A stretch of DNA of 64,000 bases from Strigamia acuminata (GCA_949358305.1 OX442315.1:7032427-7096426); one strand, 5' to 3'; counted from the first letter of the stretch, positions 1 through 10,714 are shown. Made by a program: numbers and translations. The notes: generated by a model from the letters alone, not told the origin.

Positions 1-788
1 TTATTTTAATTATTGTGTAGTTTTGTGGGTGGTATATGTGCTTATGCAGGTTCTTTAGTCTAAATTTGGAAGGATAAATGGCTTTGGATGAATTGGCACA
101 ATGTGACCACTTGGCCACCCAAGGGTGACGTGCATCATTACCACACATTGCCCAATGGCCCCAAGATCACCCCTCCTAGCGGAGTGAGATGACCCAGTAA
201 GGGGAAGGAGAGAGCAGAGTGGTGTAGGGAAAGAATATCACTGGGTCTCAATCGAGACAGACGTGTGAAGCGAAGTCCTGATGCCAGCAAGAGCAGTCAT
301 GCTCTTTGCTGACTCTGCTCTCCTCCCTATTCACCACGGTGACGCTTAGTGGTGAGATGGTTGATCCACCACAGACTCCATGAGCAGCTACATGGGCTGT
401 ATGGGTAAGTACAACAGAATAGTTATATACAACCGGCCACATCATTCATGGGGATCCCTCCTCCTGTGTGACGGGGCGGTTGCTGGTGTGGCGTGCCTTC
501 GCGGCATTGCCTACACGTGGGTAGACGGGAGACTCCAACCCCTAGACAATGATTAATAGAGGCCAACAATCCAGCAATCTGGAGTTCTTTGTCTTATGTT
601 ACGTGAATGCTATCCAGTCTTCATGCTATCATGGCTGAGATCATACTGTCACAGCAATATTCGATTTGGCAAGATCTAAGGACTCAAATGCACCAAATGA
701 AACAATTTTTATGGATTTTGTAAACTTTTTTAAACTTGAACCCTAATTTTGTGCCAAAATCATCCAACCGTATGTTTATGTTAATTAC
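1..788. other. Intron of DEG/ENaC copy A carrying a dispersed repeat
   Basis: There is no coding exon here. Bases 1-45 and about 530-788 align with 32080-32672 of copy B, so this is the intron after exon g of the duplicated channel gene. The two downstream exons must lie left of the window. Bases about 100-480 are absent from copy B and belong to a dispersed repeat also seen at 13050-13320 and 30230-30960, recognisable by a purine-rich stretch containing gagagagcagagtgg-like sequence and by the block around gactccaacccctagacaa. Confidence 0.6.
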
Positions 789-1851
789 TGAATATTGGAT
801 ATGTTGTTTTTCATTTTCTACGTAAACCGTGCCAGTTAATGCAGTTGCTGGATGATATTCTCTGATATCTGAAAGCGGTACAAAAAATTACAACATACAA
901 TTCACTTTTGTGAATTGAAGAAAGTCACTGCTCTTTTTTCTTTTATCGTATAAAGATTTTAAAGGAATTACCGGATTTTACTTTGATACATTTTCCGAAT
1001 ACAGTATCTAAATAGGACATGTTCCCAAATATGGGTTTAATAAATGCCATACCGCTTGCCATGAGAGCTTCTGCTGCAATCTGAAATTAAAAATTTAGTT
1101 ATTTGGCACAATTCTACAAGTAGATTAAATATTAAAATGTCGCAAATTTGACTTAAAAATACCTAGTCAATTAACTTTAATAATTCGAACTAATATTTCT
1201 TTGGCCTCACCACCCCAACCTAGACTCAATTTTATTTTATTTTATTTTATTTCTCAATGTCTTTGCTTACCAACTGCTTTTGAATTCAATCTCAATTATT
1301 TTTCTTGTACTCATTCAACAAATGCCTAATTGGTTACATTTCTTCATAAACGTTGAGTAGAATAGTTTTTAAACATTTTAGGAAAATATTTTTTGGCTTT
1401 GGTAAAAAATGATGGGAATTGGATGAGTAAAGAATTCTTTTAGGTTAGTACTGCTAGTGTTAATCTGTTGTGTATACTATGTGCAAGTACAATGGTACCG
1501 ACTGCCGATTGTAACGAGACCGTGCTAATTGTGACATAATAAAGTAAAAATTGTGCATTTGAGCGATCGAATGCGGCCGATGTTTGGCTACATTTGTGCT
1601 TAAGATAATCAAAAACTTCATTATAGAATTTGGTTTTTAACTCGTTCAAAGTTAAAAACTGATTTTATAATCAAATATTTATAATTGGTTTTTGCAATTT
1701 TAATTTAAACGCACCTTATGTCTCTGTGCTATCTATCGCTAAAAAAATGGCGCCTGGTTTTGACCAATTATTGACCAATGCGCATGCGCGCGATAGATAT
1801 ACATACTATATGTATAGGGCAATGTATAGGGCAACATATAGGCCAACTTGT

Positions 1852-1986
1852 AGATCTAATCTAAGTTATAAGTTCAATGGATCTAATCTATAAGTTCAAT
1901 AGATCTAATCTATAAGTTCAATAGATCTAATCTATAAGTTCAATAGATCTAATCTATAAGTTTAGTAGATCTAATCTATAAGTTCA
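1852..1986. repeat. 22-bp tandem array
   Basis: About six units of a 22-bp repeat containing agatctaatctataagttc, with one shorter and one variant unit (tttag in place of ttcaa). It lies in an intron of copy A and is absent from copy B. Confidence 0.85.
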
Positions 1987-2094
1987 TTTTTCCTTTATTC
2001 AAACTTATAACTTATACTTATAAGTTATAAATTTGAAAAAGGTGCAAAACCTTTAATAAAGTAAAAATGCGTGCACTACGGTTTGTAGTTATTT

Positions 2095-2309
2095 TGTCGT
2101 AGAAGTCTAACACGAAACGGAAATGGAAACCAGCGCCAGGCCCGGAAATGGAAATCAGCGCTATCTCTTGAGGGGGTTTTACAATGCCACGATGAAAAAT
2201 AATTCCGATCAAGAGATGGCACTAGAACACCTCTTAACTATTCAGATTTGCGGACACACAAAGGAGCTTGCTGACTAGTTGAAATCAATATAACAATAAA
2301 AATTACAAA
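2095..2309. repeat. Local direct duplication flanking the MITE
   Basis: The roughly 200 bp from agaagtctaacacgaaacgg to the MITE border recur at about 8700-8885 on the other side of the MITE/BEL insertion, with scattered differences. Copy B has only the terminal part of the unit once (about 33625-33700). The unit was duplicated in copy A, and the transposon then inserted into the first unit. Confidence 0.6.
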
Positions 2310-2720
2310 TACCGTACTGCCTTGAATAAACGCCGGGCTTAATCAAACGCCGGCTCTCGATTAAACGCCGGCTCTCGATTAAACGCCGGGCAACCGACCG
2401 CTGAACTGTTTATAAGCGCCGGCCTCGAATAAAAGCCAGGTTTGTTTAAACGCTGCGTTTAAAGTAGATACATGAAAACGTTCGAATAACGTTTTTAATG
2501 TACATGTAATGTATACATTACGAATCTGGTATTTAACACGCCTTCATTGTTTCACTGCTGCATTTCAACCAATATTAAACCAATATTAAAAAACGTTCTT
2601 ACAGCCTCGAATTTAAGTTACGTGCAGTGAAGTTTGTATTGGAAAATTCAGGTGAAGCGGCGGCAACTTTTTTTTGGCCCGGTTCAAATAAGCGCCAGGC
2701 TTTGAATAAACGCCGGAAGG

Positions 2721-3019
2721 TGTGGAAACTGGCGGTTTCCAAAGTGAACCAGTTTAATTATGTCTTTTAACACCGTGGCGCAAGTGAAAAAAGCTCACTT
2801 GTGACCCGGATCTGTATTCTTGGAATTTAAGGATTAGCTTAATCCTTTTGTGTTATATACCTAAAAATTTGAATAAAATTTCACTGTCTTTTCAAATGTA
2901 ACCTTGTCTACATCGTTCTTTGAGTTTACAACAACCTTCGATCCGAATCCGACTCCATCCGTAGTTTTAATAAGTTTAAAGAGTGTTTCATTTATACAAG
3001 TTGCTCGTGCAACGTTACA
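2721..3019 (+). repeat. 5' LTR of BEL element
   Basis: 299 bp, starting TGTGGAAACTGG and ending GCAACGTTACA. An AATAAA motif near 2873 could serve as the polyadenylation signal in the 3' copy. Confidence 0.95.
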
Positions 3020-3037
3020 TGGTGCCGAAACCCGGGA
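3020..3037 (+). promoter_or_regulatory. Primer-binding site (tRNA-Phe type)
   Basis: The 18 bases TGGTGCCGAAACCCGGGA start immediately after the 5' LTR. As I remember the eukaryotic tRNA-Phe acceptor and T-arm, they are complementary to its 3' end including CCA. This is where reverse transcription of the element would be primed. Confidence 0.75.
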
Positions 3038-3068
3038 AACATTTTTGAAAACGAACCAGAACGCGAAA

Positions 3069-6000
3069 ATGGACGATTTGGCAAGAAGTCGTGCACAAAG
3101 GGAAACACAAAGAAGAAGCGTGCGTGCGCTTTTTGAAAGACTGAAAAAAGAAATGGCCGAGGATCCCCTCAACGAGGTACGATTATTATGCATACAAGCC
3201 CAACTAATCACAAAACGTTTGAAAATCGATAAACTGGACACAATAATCGCCGACGGGATCACCGACGTGAACGAGGTGGACCAAGACGAATTCGAAGCGG
3301 AAGAACTACAAGACGAGATGACCGCCGCCCGAATCACACTCGAAGTCGCCTTGAAAGAACTCGCGCAAATGAAACAAACACCACCACAACAACCACCGCA
3401 AGTACCACTCGTGAATATACCACCAGTTAACCCTCTTTTCGTTCCCCCTGTGCAAAACCCAAATCCAGTCCAACCACAATGCGCAGTGATGAAACTGCCG
3501 AAGCTCGAGGTCGCCAAGTTTAAAGGCACGCCGGAAACCTGGACGGGCTTCTGGTCCGATTTTGAGTTGAGTGTGCACAATAATACGGCGTTGCCCAAAA
3601 CCGCCAAATTTGTGTACCTGCGCTCGCTCGTTGAAGGTCTTGCAGCAAATGCGATCAGCGGACTGACCGTAACCGAGCTGAATTATGACACCGCCATTAC
3701 CCTGCTCACCAACCGATTTGGTCGTAAAGAACAGATTGTCGGTGCTCACATGGCCAAACTGCTCGAAATGCCATCAGTGAAACGAGTAGAAGATGTGGCG
3801 GCCCTACGGAAGCTTTATGATTTTTGCGACCTTCACATCAAGAGTTTAGAAAATTTAGGAGTGCCAGCTGAAACTTTCGGACCGCTGTTATGCCCAATAC
3901 TTGCTCGTGCTGTACCGAACAGCATCCAGCATGACTTTGCACGTCCGCGTGGCGATGCGCCCTGGTCCGTTAAAGAATTTTTGGATATTTTTAGATTTGA
4001 AGTAGCAATGCGGGAACGTACGGAAGTCGCGGACAAAACCGACAAGAAAACACAAGAATCGATGGAAAACCCCAATACCAGAAAGGAAGAGGTGAAGAAA
4101 ACCAATTACAAGTCTAATAATCACAGTTCCGCTTCAGCCCTCTCCAACATCGTTTACAAATGCACATTTTGCGAAAAAGAAGACCACAAGAGTCCGGACT
4201 GTCCATTGTCGGTCGAGAAGCGGAAAGAAGCGTGTTTCAAAGCACGTCGCTGCTACAGATGTCTAAAAGAAAATCACCAAGCTCGTCAATGTAATACCCG
4301 ATTTAAATGTAGGAAATGCGAGCAGAAACATCACACGTACTTGTGCGATAAGGAAGACAACAAGAAGACAGAAACAACTTTGACTTCAGCCGTTCAAGAA
4401 TCAACAGATACGGAAACCGTGATGTTCCTGCAGGTCGTCGTGTTGGAAGCCAACGGAAGCAACGAGAAGAGAAAAGTTCAATGCTTCTTGGATGGGGGAT
4501 CCCAAAGAAGCTTTATAACTGAAAAACTGTCGAGAGAACTGCAACTGGAGAAGATTGGTGAGCAGTCAATCGCCCTCTTGACTTTCGGATCTACTGAACC
4601 AACAATTGCCAAACGGAAACAGGTGAAGTTAAGTTTGAATAACTGTGAAAATAGAAATTGCAATTTAGAAATCAAAGCGCTTGAGTCGCCCTGGATAACT
4701 CCGACATTACGAGGAAAACCTGACGAACGAGTATTGGAAAAACTGAAGAAATACAACATCAAACTGGCTTACGACAACAGCGTTCACAGGGACGACGGCG
4801 TTTCCATCTTAATTGGCGTCGACAACTTTTGGAGAGTTACAACGGGAAAGCAGCAACGCATCGACGAAAATCTCATGGCAATCGAAACCATATTTGGATG
4901 GACGTTGCACGGCTCAACCGGAGAGACTGAAACAACCGTGTCGTCTTTAGTGCGGGTAAACAAGATTTTAGTTGCCGATAATACAAATGAACTTTTAGAA
5001 AAATTCTGGAACTTGGAATCGATTGGGATTCGCCACGAGACTATGGAACCGGGAATCGATGAAGTGGACACGTTGAAACGATTCAGAGAGCAGATCGAGT
5101 GGGTGGATGACCATTACGAAGTGGGATTCCCGTGGAAGATTGACCGCAAGGAATTGAGCGACAATCGAGATGTTGCAAAAAAGCGTTTGTGGAGTTTAAT
5201 TAACCGTTTTCGCAAAAATCCCAAGTTATATTTAGACTATAAAAAAGTGATTGACGAACAACTCGCCTCCGGAATCGTGGAAAAAGTTCCGAAGAACTCG
5301 AAACCAGACAACCCGTATTATATCCCTCATCGACCAGTAATTGACGAAACTCGAGCCACAACAAAACTAAGAATTGTGTATGACGCGTCGTCGCACGCAA
5401 AAGGATGTTTATCGCTAAACGACTGTCTGAGTAAGGGTCCGAATATGTTACCTCATCTAATAAACATTGTTTTGAAGTTCCGAACCGGCAAATACGGCGC
5501 AATCGGCGACATCGAGAAAGCCTTCCATCGAATACATCTCAAGACGGACGAACGAGACGTCACACGATTTTATTGGATCGAGGACGGGTGGAACGGTGAA
5601 GAGTCGGTAAAACTAATTGAATTGCGTCAAACTCGAGTTCCATTTGGGACAGGACCCAGCCCATTTTTGTTAAATGCAACAATTAAGGAACATGTCGACA
5701 AATTTGAAGAACAATACCCTGAAACTTGCGATAAACTAAAAGAAGAATTATATGTGGATGATTTTGTGACAAATGCGAACAAATCAAACGAGTTGTTGCA
5801 AACTTATAATGAGAGTCGAGACATTCTACAGGCAGCGAATATGAAACTTGTGAAATGGAAAACGAACAATGTGAAACTGCAAACTGCAATTGTAAAAGAT
5901 GACCCCAGTTGTGATGTGGAAACTTTCCAAGGGAAAACTAAAGTTTTGGGGGTAGTATGGGATTTAAAATCAGACACTTTAGGATTAGACATTTCGGAAT

Positions 6001-8075
6001 TATTGAATGAAATTAATTTAACAAAGTATACTAAAAGATTTATCATTAGAATAACTGCAATGATTTTTGACCCGTTGGGAATGGTGAACCCCTTTGTGAT
6101 AACTGCGAAAATTATTTTTCAGGAACTTTGGAAATTAAATGTTGGGTGGGATGACGTCATTCCAGAATATGTGAAGATAAAATGGGAAAATTGGTATGTT
6201 CAGATACCCTACCTCGAAAATTTAAATTTAGAGCGCAAATTGTTAAATTGGGGAGGAAATTGTAGGAAAAGGATTCACATCTTCTGTGATGCCAGTCCGA
6301 GAGCGTATGGCGTAGTAGCCTACACTCGAGTTCTGGACGAAACAAATGCTGTTAATATTGATTTTATCATTTCCAAGTGTAGAGTGGCGCCTGTAAAAGA
6401 ACTAACATTACCAAAGCTGGAACTGATGGGCGCGCTACTGGCAACAAGACTGATTCCAACATTGAAAGCGACTCTTGGGTGTGAGGATTTCACAATTTGG
6501 ACCGATTCCAAGATAGTTTTGCACTGGATCCGCGACACCAAGAACCGACCAGCGACATTCGTGTACAATGGTGTACGAGAAATTGTCGAGAATACATCGA
6601 GAGACGATTGGCGCCACTGCCCAGGGAAAGATAATCCGGCCGACCTGGTAACGAGGGGAGTAAACGTGAAGCAGCTCACCGAGGAACCATTCTGGCTGAA
6701 AGGACCGACATGGCTGTCAGGCGACGAATCCGGATGGCCAAATGAAGACGATAAAACAGTTCCAATCGACGAAGATGAAGAAAAAGACGTGATCGTGACG
6801 CTGACAGCAATAACAACACCAGACATTGATTTTAACCGTTTCAGCTCGTGGAAAAAACTAAAAAGAGTTACTGCTTGGGTTTTTAGATATATTACGAATC
6901 TGAAGACGAAAAACAGAGATGGAGAACCGCTGAGAAACGAGGAACTCGAGCAGAGCGAACGATATTGGCTGAAATACTTACAACAAGTGGGATTCCAGAG
7001 AGAAATTAGATGTTTGACTGACCAAAAACCAATTGAAAAATCATCATCAATTTTGAAGTTGGCGCCAATATTAGACGACAATGGGTTGTTGAGAGCCACA
7101 CACCGATGGGGATCTGTCGAACTTGACCGCAATACACGCGAACCCTTTTTATTACCAAACGAACATTTTATAACTAAATTGATTGTTTTAGGCGAACACG
7201 AACGAGCTTTACACAGTGGACTGGCCGACACATTGAGTGGACTTCGAGAGAGATTCTGGATCGCCCGTGCGAGAAAAACAATCAAGGGAATCATCCACAA
7301 GTGTGTTTGCTGTCGGAAAATACAAGGACGTTTAGCCAAAGAAAAGTGGGGATTGCTACCCATTGATCGTGTTACGCCGAGTGAGCCGTTCGAAATATGT
7401 GGAGTTGATTTTGCGGGTCCTCTCTACACCAAATTGGGTAACAAAGTGTATATTGCCCTGTTTACATGTGCTGTGACGCGTGCAGTTCACCTGGAATTGC
7501 TCTCCAACTTGAGTACCGATAAGTTTATTGACTGTGTGAAGCGTTTTATTTGTCGGCGAGGAATTCCCAAAACTATATACTCCGATAACGCCAAAACGTT
7601 TAAAAGGACTGACAAGGAAATTAATTTGTTTTTGAAATATTTACCAGAAGAACAGTTTCAAGGATTTATTACGGAGAAACAAATTACATGGAAATATATT
7701 GTTGAGACTGCACCTTGGTGGGGTGGTTTTTGGGAGCGCATGGTGCGTTCCGTGAAATTGGCGCTAAAGAAAACGATTGGGAAGAACACACTTGATTATG
7801 AGGGACTTGTGACCATACTCGCAGAAGCTGAAGCTGTTGTGAACTCCAGACCATTAACCTATGTTTATGATACTCCTCATGAAGAATTACCCCTTTCCCC
7901 CTCTCATTTTCTCTTAGGAAAACGCATTTCATTTCTGCCGACCGCACCGAAATATTCCACCAATCCGGGATCAAAAGATGACATCTTAAGAGCGTGGAAA
8001 TACCGACAAACGCTTATCCAACGATTTTGGGACCGTTGGACGAAGGAATACTTAATCGAATTACGCCAACACTGA
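3069..8075 (+). CDS. BEL/Pao Gag-Pol polyprotein (ends at a premature TGA)
   Basis: A 1,668-residue polyprotein from the ATG at 3069. The frame is open upstream into the LTR, but this is the first Met after the primer site. In order: a DUF1759-type Gag region (about residues 140-310); cysteine/histidine knuckles (about 365-430, C-x2-C-x4-H-x4/5-C patterns); an aspartic protease with DGGSQRSFI (about 475); reverse transcriptase with FGTGPSPF and the catalytic YVDDFV (about 895); RNase H with CDASPRAYG and WTDSKIVLHW (about 1075-1150); an integrase zinc-binding H/C region (about 1375-1420); and an integrase core with D, D and E in GVDFAGP, SDNAKTF and WWGGFWERM (about 1445, 1504, 1556). This is the domain order of BEL/Pao elements, which cleave their own polyprotein and integrate cDNA. 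The reading frame stops at TGA 8073-8075, about 90 codons before its natural end. Confidence 0.93.
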   Translation: MDDLARSRAQRETQRRSVRALFERLKKEMAEDPLNEVRLLCIQAQLITKRLKIDKLDTIIADGITDVNEVDQDEFEAEELQDEMTAARITLEVALKELAQMKQTPPQQPPQVPLVNIPPVNPLFVPPVQNPNPVQPQCAVMKLPKLEVAKFKGTPETWTGFWSDFELSVHNNTALPKTAKFVYLRSLVEGLAANAISGLTVTELNYDTAITLLTNRFGRKEQIVGAHMAKLLEMPSVKRVEDVAALRKLYDFCDLHIKSLENLGVPAETFGPLLCPILARAVPNSIQHDFARPRGDAPWSVKEFLDIFRFEVAMRERTEVADKTDKKTQESMENPNTRKEEVKKTNYKSNNHSSASALSNIVYKCTFCEKEDHKSPDCPLSVEKRKEACFKARRCYRCLKENHQARQCNTRFKCRKCEQKHHTYLCDKEDNKKTETTLTSAVQESTDTETVMFLQVVVLEANGSNEKRKVQCFLDGGSQRSFITEKLSRELQLEKIGEQSIALLTFGSTEPTIAKRKQVKLSLNNCENRNCNLEIKALESPWITPTLRGKPDERVLEKLKKYNIKLAYDNSVHRDDGVSILIGVDNFWRVTTGKQQRIDENLMAIETIFGWTLHGSTGETETTVSSLVRVNKILVADNTNELLEKFWNLESIGIRHETMEPGIDEVDTLKRFREQIEWVDDHYEVGFPWKIDRKELSDNRDVAKKRLWSLINRFRKNPKLYLDYKKVIDEQLASGIVEKVPKNSKPDNPYYIPHRPVIDETRATTKLRIVYDASSHAKGCLSLNDCLSKGPNMLPHLINIVLKFRTGKYGAIGDIEKAFHRIHLKTDERDVTRFYWIEDGWNGEESVKLIELRQTRVPFGTGPSPFLLNATIKEHVDKFEEQYPETCDKLKEELYVDDFVTNANKSNELLQTYNESRDILQAANMKLVKWKTNNVKLQTAIVKDDPSCDVETFQGKTKVLGVVWDLKSDTLGLDISELLNEINLTKYTKRFIIRITAMIFDPLGMVNPFVITAKIIFQELWKLNVGWDDVIPEYVKIKWENWYVQIPYLENLNLERKLLNWGGNCRKRIHIFCDASPRAYGVVAYTRVLDETNAVNIDFIISKCRVAPVKELTLPKLELMGALLATRLIPTLKATLGCEDFTIWTDSKIVLHWIRDTKNRPATFVYNGVREIVENTSRDDWRHCPGKDNPADLVTRGVNVKQLTEEPFWLKGPTWLSGDESGWPNEDDKTVPIDEDEEKDVIVTLTAITTPDIDFNRFSSWKKLKRVTAWVFRYITNLKTKNRDGEPLRNEELEQSERYWLKYLQQVGFQREIRCLTDQKPIEKSSSILKLAPILDDNGLLRATHRWGSVELDRNTREPFLLPNEHFITKLIVLGEHERALHSGLADTLSGLRERFWIARARKTIKGIIHKCVCCRKIQGRLAKEKWGLLPIDRVTPSEPFEICGVDFAGPLYTKLGNKVYIALFTCAVTRAVHLELLSNLSTDKFIDCVKRFICRRGIPKTIYSDNAKTFKRTDKEINLFLKYLPEEQFQGFITEKQITWKYIVETAPWWGGFWERMVRSVKLALKKTIGKNTLDYEGLVTILAEAEAVVNSRPLTYVYDTPHEELPLSPSHFLLGKRISFLPTAPKYSTNPGSKDDILRAWKYRQTLIQRFWDRWTKEYLIELRQH

Positions 8076-8348
8076 GGCGTCACCAGTCGTACGAAATTTA
8101 ACGTGGGAGACATCGTGATCATCGAGGACCAAAACCGGCCGCGACTTACGTGGAAACTCGGACGCATCACCTCCGTGAAGGAGGGTCGTGACGGCTTGAT
8201 TCGCTCCTGCGAAATCCAGATGTCCAACGGGACACGTCTACGAAGACCCATCCAGAGACTATGCAACCTCGAAGTGGAAACCGAAGTCCCAGTCTGCCGG
8301 GATGGGGGGACTGTGGAAACTGGCGGTTTCCAAAGTGAACCAGTTTAA
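8076..8348 (+). pseudogene. C-terminal tail of BEL Pol after the in-frame stop
   Basis: The same reading frame stays open for 90 codons after the TGA at 8073-8075 and ends inside the 3' LTR. The residues (VGDIVIIEDQNRPRLTWKLG, then RRPIQRLCNLE) are the usual C-terminal DUF5641-type module of BEL integrases. So the break is a single nonsense substitution, not a frameshift. This copy should make an integrase without its last module unless the stop is read through. Confidence 0.8.
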
Positions 8349-8610
8349 TTATGTCTTTTAACACCGTGGCGCAAGTGAAAAAAGCTCACTTGTGACCCGG
8401 ATCTGTATTCTTGGAATTTAAGGATTAGCTTAATCTTTTTGTGTTATATACCTAAAAATTTGAATAAAATTTCACTGTCTTTTCAAATGTAACCTTGTCT
8501 ACATCGTTCTTTGAGTTTACAACAACCTTCGATCCGAATCCGACTCCATCCGTAGTTTTAATAAGTTTAAAGAGTGTTTCATTTATACAAGTTGCTCGTG
8601 CAACGTTACA
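8312..8610 (+). repeat. 3' LTR of BEL element
   Basis: 299 bp, one substitution from the 5' LTR. It is preceded by the purine tract gggatgggggga and followed by the target duplicate gaagg. Confidence 0.95.
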
Positions 8611-8669
8611 GAAGGGTCGAGTGAAAAAAATAAATAAACGCCCCGGCATTTATTCAAGGCAGTACGGTA

Positions 8670-8942
8670 GTTCTACTTTGTGCCTATTTGTAAATAATGA
8701 CATAGAAGTCTAACAGGAAACGAAAATGGAAATCGAAGCTATCTCTTGAGGGAAATTTACAATGCCACAATGGAAAACAATTTCCATCAAGAAATGGCGC
8801 TGGAACACCCCTTCCCTATTCAGACGGCAAATGGACAAAGTAGCCTGCTGACCAGTTGAAATCAAAATAGTAAACCTTACAAATAGTTCTACTTTGCGAC
8901 TGTTACTACTGTGCCTATTTGTAAATAATGTTAGTGTCCTAC
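8670..8942. other. Intron sequence and second unit of the local duplication
   Basis: This is intron sequence just downstream (on the minus strand) of the 814-bp exon of copy A. It aligns with 33650-33744 of copy B and includes the second unit of the duplication described at 2095-2309. Confidence 0.5.
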
Positions 8943-10107
8943 CTGCGTTGTTTCAAAATTTTCAATATCCCCTGTTGCTTCCCATAAGTTAGCAGAGTCA
9001 TTTGCATATTCAGATGGAAAATCAAGTAGATCTAAAAGGTCAACATTTTCAGCTCGATTAACATTCAGCTTTTTATGTTGCATCATTTTTTCCTTTTCAT
9101 CTAGTATTGATTTAGGGTAGCTGCACACAACAAAATCTGGAATTTGGATAAATCTGTCTTGACGAAGTTCTATGGTTGCGTATACAGGATAATCAAAGTA
9201 AGTCGTGATTCGATAGTACATAAAGAAGCAACATGACAGGAAAGAACATAATATGACAAATTTTTGAATTTTTCCAATAGTCTTAGATTGAGGTGAGACA
9301 CTTTGGTAACTGCCATTGGTTGTTGTCTTCCATAAATGTTTAGTTTTCCACATAACATGTTTTTCAAAACGGCTTTTCTTCTTTCTGTAGTAATTTGCTA
9401 TTTGATAACCATTTTGAATGTTTAGAGCAATGACTTCAATAATTGCAATACAAGATATTCCTATATAGAATCCCATGTAGCCACCAATGTCACACATTAA
9501 TGAAATAAAGTCATAACAAAAAAATTCTGTTAATTCAAGTGTCCAACTGGATAAGTAATAAAAATGCAAAGTTCTTGTGTACTGATTAGTGTAATAATAG
9601 TGAGATCTGAATGTAACTTTCACGCATTCTCTCGCACAATTGCAGGTATAATGTGGATTCACTTTCCATCCTACGTCAGTAATTTCTTTGGTGTAATTGC
9701 ACGACAATTGGTTTGCGACACATTCACTTTTTGGCATTTTAGGCAGATATGGTAGTCTGAAGTTAAATGATGCTCATATTAATAAGAATAAGGGATCTTT
9801 TGGAGAAAATGAGAACCCAAAGAAAAAGAATTTTTTTTAATACTGTAAGTTCTTTAAACTTATCTATTTTTTTAATACCATTTATAAAAAATTCTCATTA
9901 ACTTTTAGAAAATCTTCTTAGAAATGTCAGGGTCCTTTCTCTGGTCCTGCTAAGCATTTTGAGGATGAAAAAAGAAAACAACAAACAAAGAACATACCGG
10001 CATGTAAAATTTCGTTGATTAATTTCTTCTAAGTATCACTCCCCGTGACATTTTTCCATAGTAGATATGTCCACACAAGGAAACAATCTTCTATTCACAA
10101 ATGTAAA

Positions 10108-10714
10108 CTAAAAACAAGTTAGGTGAGGATTTAACAAAACATTTTTGATTTACTCAATTAATTCATTCCAAAATGCATTCTAAAATATATACTTTTCTCC
10201 CAATGAAATTGTATTATTTATTGCATTAAATGATTTATTTCATAATTTATTTTAGAAAATGTATTAGGAAATAATGCATTTCAGCAAGCAAAAATGTATT
10301 ACAAAATGCATTCTCTGGTGCATTGTGAAAATACTGTACATTATAATACATCACAATATAATTGCAATATATTTTTGAACCATATGGTTCAAACTGCCAA
10401 TTAGCATGTAAATACACCCTCCTCCATATTTTATGCATATGAGATGAAGGGATGGGTTCAGAAAAGTTAGGTTTGCTTAAAGTGCTATTTTAGTTTCAGA
10501 ATGATGATAATAATAATATTTCAATTTTTGTTGATAACCATATATCTTCTAATTGTGCACCCATGCGCTATTTGGAAAAAGATATTTTTTTCTGTGTGCA
10601 ATTCGAAGCCCACACAGTAATAGAAGCCCATGGAATATTCAATTTTTTAGCAAAAGGTTCTTGTGGTATTAGAGGCCCGTGTACAATTAGAAGATATAGG
10701 GTACAGCTTCTTAC
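10108..10714. other. Enlarged intron of copy A
   Basis: Between exons 10715-10825 and 9998-10107 copy A has about 600 bp where copy B has 73 bp (34844-34916). The extra DNA is AT-rich and non-coding, with many short ATGCATT/AATGCATT motifs at about 10170-10310 suggesting a degenerate repeat. The sequence around 10600-10715 (agaagcccatgg, attagaggcccgtg) resembles pieces at 29930-29990 and 37930-37990. Confidence 0.5.

Larger units (their letters stand above)
1081..2309. other. Intron sequence of copy A with tandem repeats
   Basis: The first part (1081-1520) aligns with 33001-33620 of copy B. Beyond it are copy-A-specific sequences: an AT-rich stretch, a 22-bp tandem array and one unit of a local duplication. 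No coding signal is seen. Confidence 0.5.
2721..8610 (+). mobile_element. BEL/Pao LTR retrotransposon, full length, young
   Basis: Two 299-bp LTRs (2721-3019, 8312-8610) differ at one position (c/t near bases 135-136 of the LTR). They are flanked by the perfect 5-bp target duplication gaagg (2716-2720 and 8611-8615). A primer-binding site follows the 5' LTR, a purine tract precedes the 3' LTR, and one long gag-pol frame fills the interior. The element sits inside a MITE in an intron of DEG/ENaC copy A, transcribed opposite to that gene. LTR near-identity means recent insertion. One in-frame stop near the end of pol is the only lesion I see. Confidence 0.95.
2312..8667. mobile_element. MITE with CCGTACTGCC terminal inverted repeats, split by a BEL element
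   Basis: The element begins CCGTACTGCCTTGAATAAA and ends in the inverted version (tttattcaaggcagtacgg), flanked on both sides by TA. The matching place in copy B (around 33690) has neither the element nor the second TA, so it is a real insertion with a TA target duplication, as Tc1/mariner-type MITEs make. Without the nested BEL element it is only about 460 bp and non-coding. Its left part has several imperfect repeats of a unit ending in aaacgccgg. A diverged relative lies at 12921-14626. Confidence 0.75.

Noticed and set aside
2861-3607. 248-codon antisense frame over the BEL LTR and gag
   Set aside because: Shadow of the sense gag frame; low-complexity C/S/F residues and no domain.
6320-7363. 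347-codon antisense frame opposite the BEL pol gene
   Set aside because: It mirrors the coding bias of the sense strand, has no family features and lies wholly inside RNase H/integrase coding sequence.
8931-9737. Two adjacent one-module DEG/ENaC genes instead of one
   Set aside because: Module 1 TM2 and module 2 TM1 are in one uninterrupted frame in both gene copies, with no stop after TM2 and no Met or promoter-like gap before TM1. The alternative is still listed as the refuting result.
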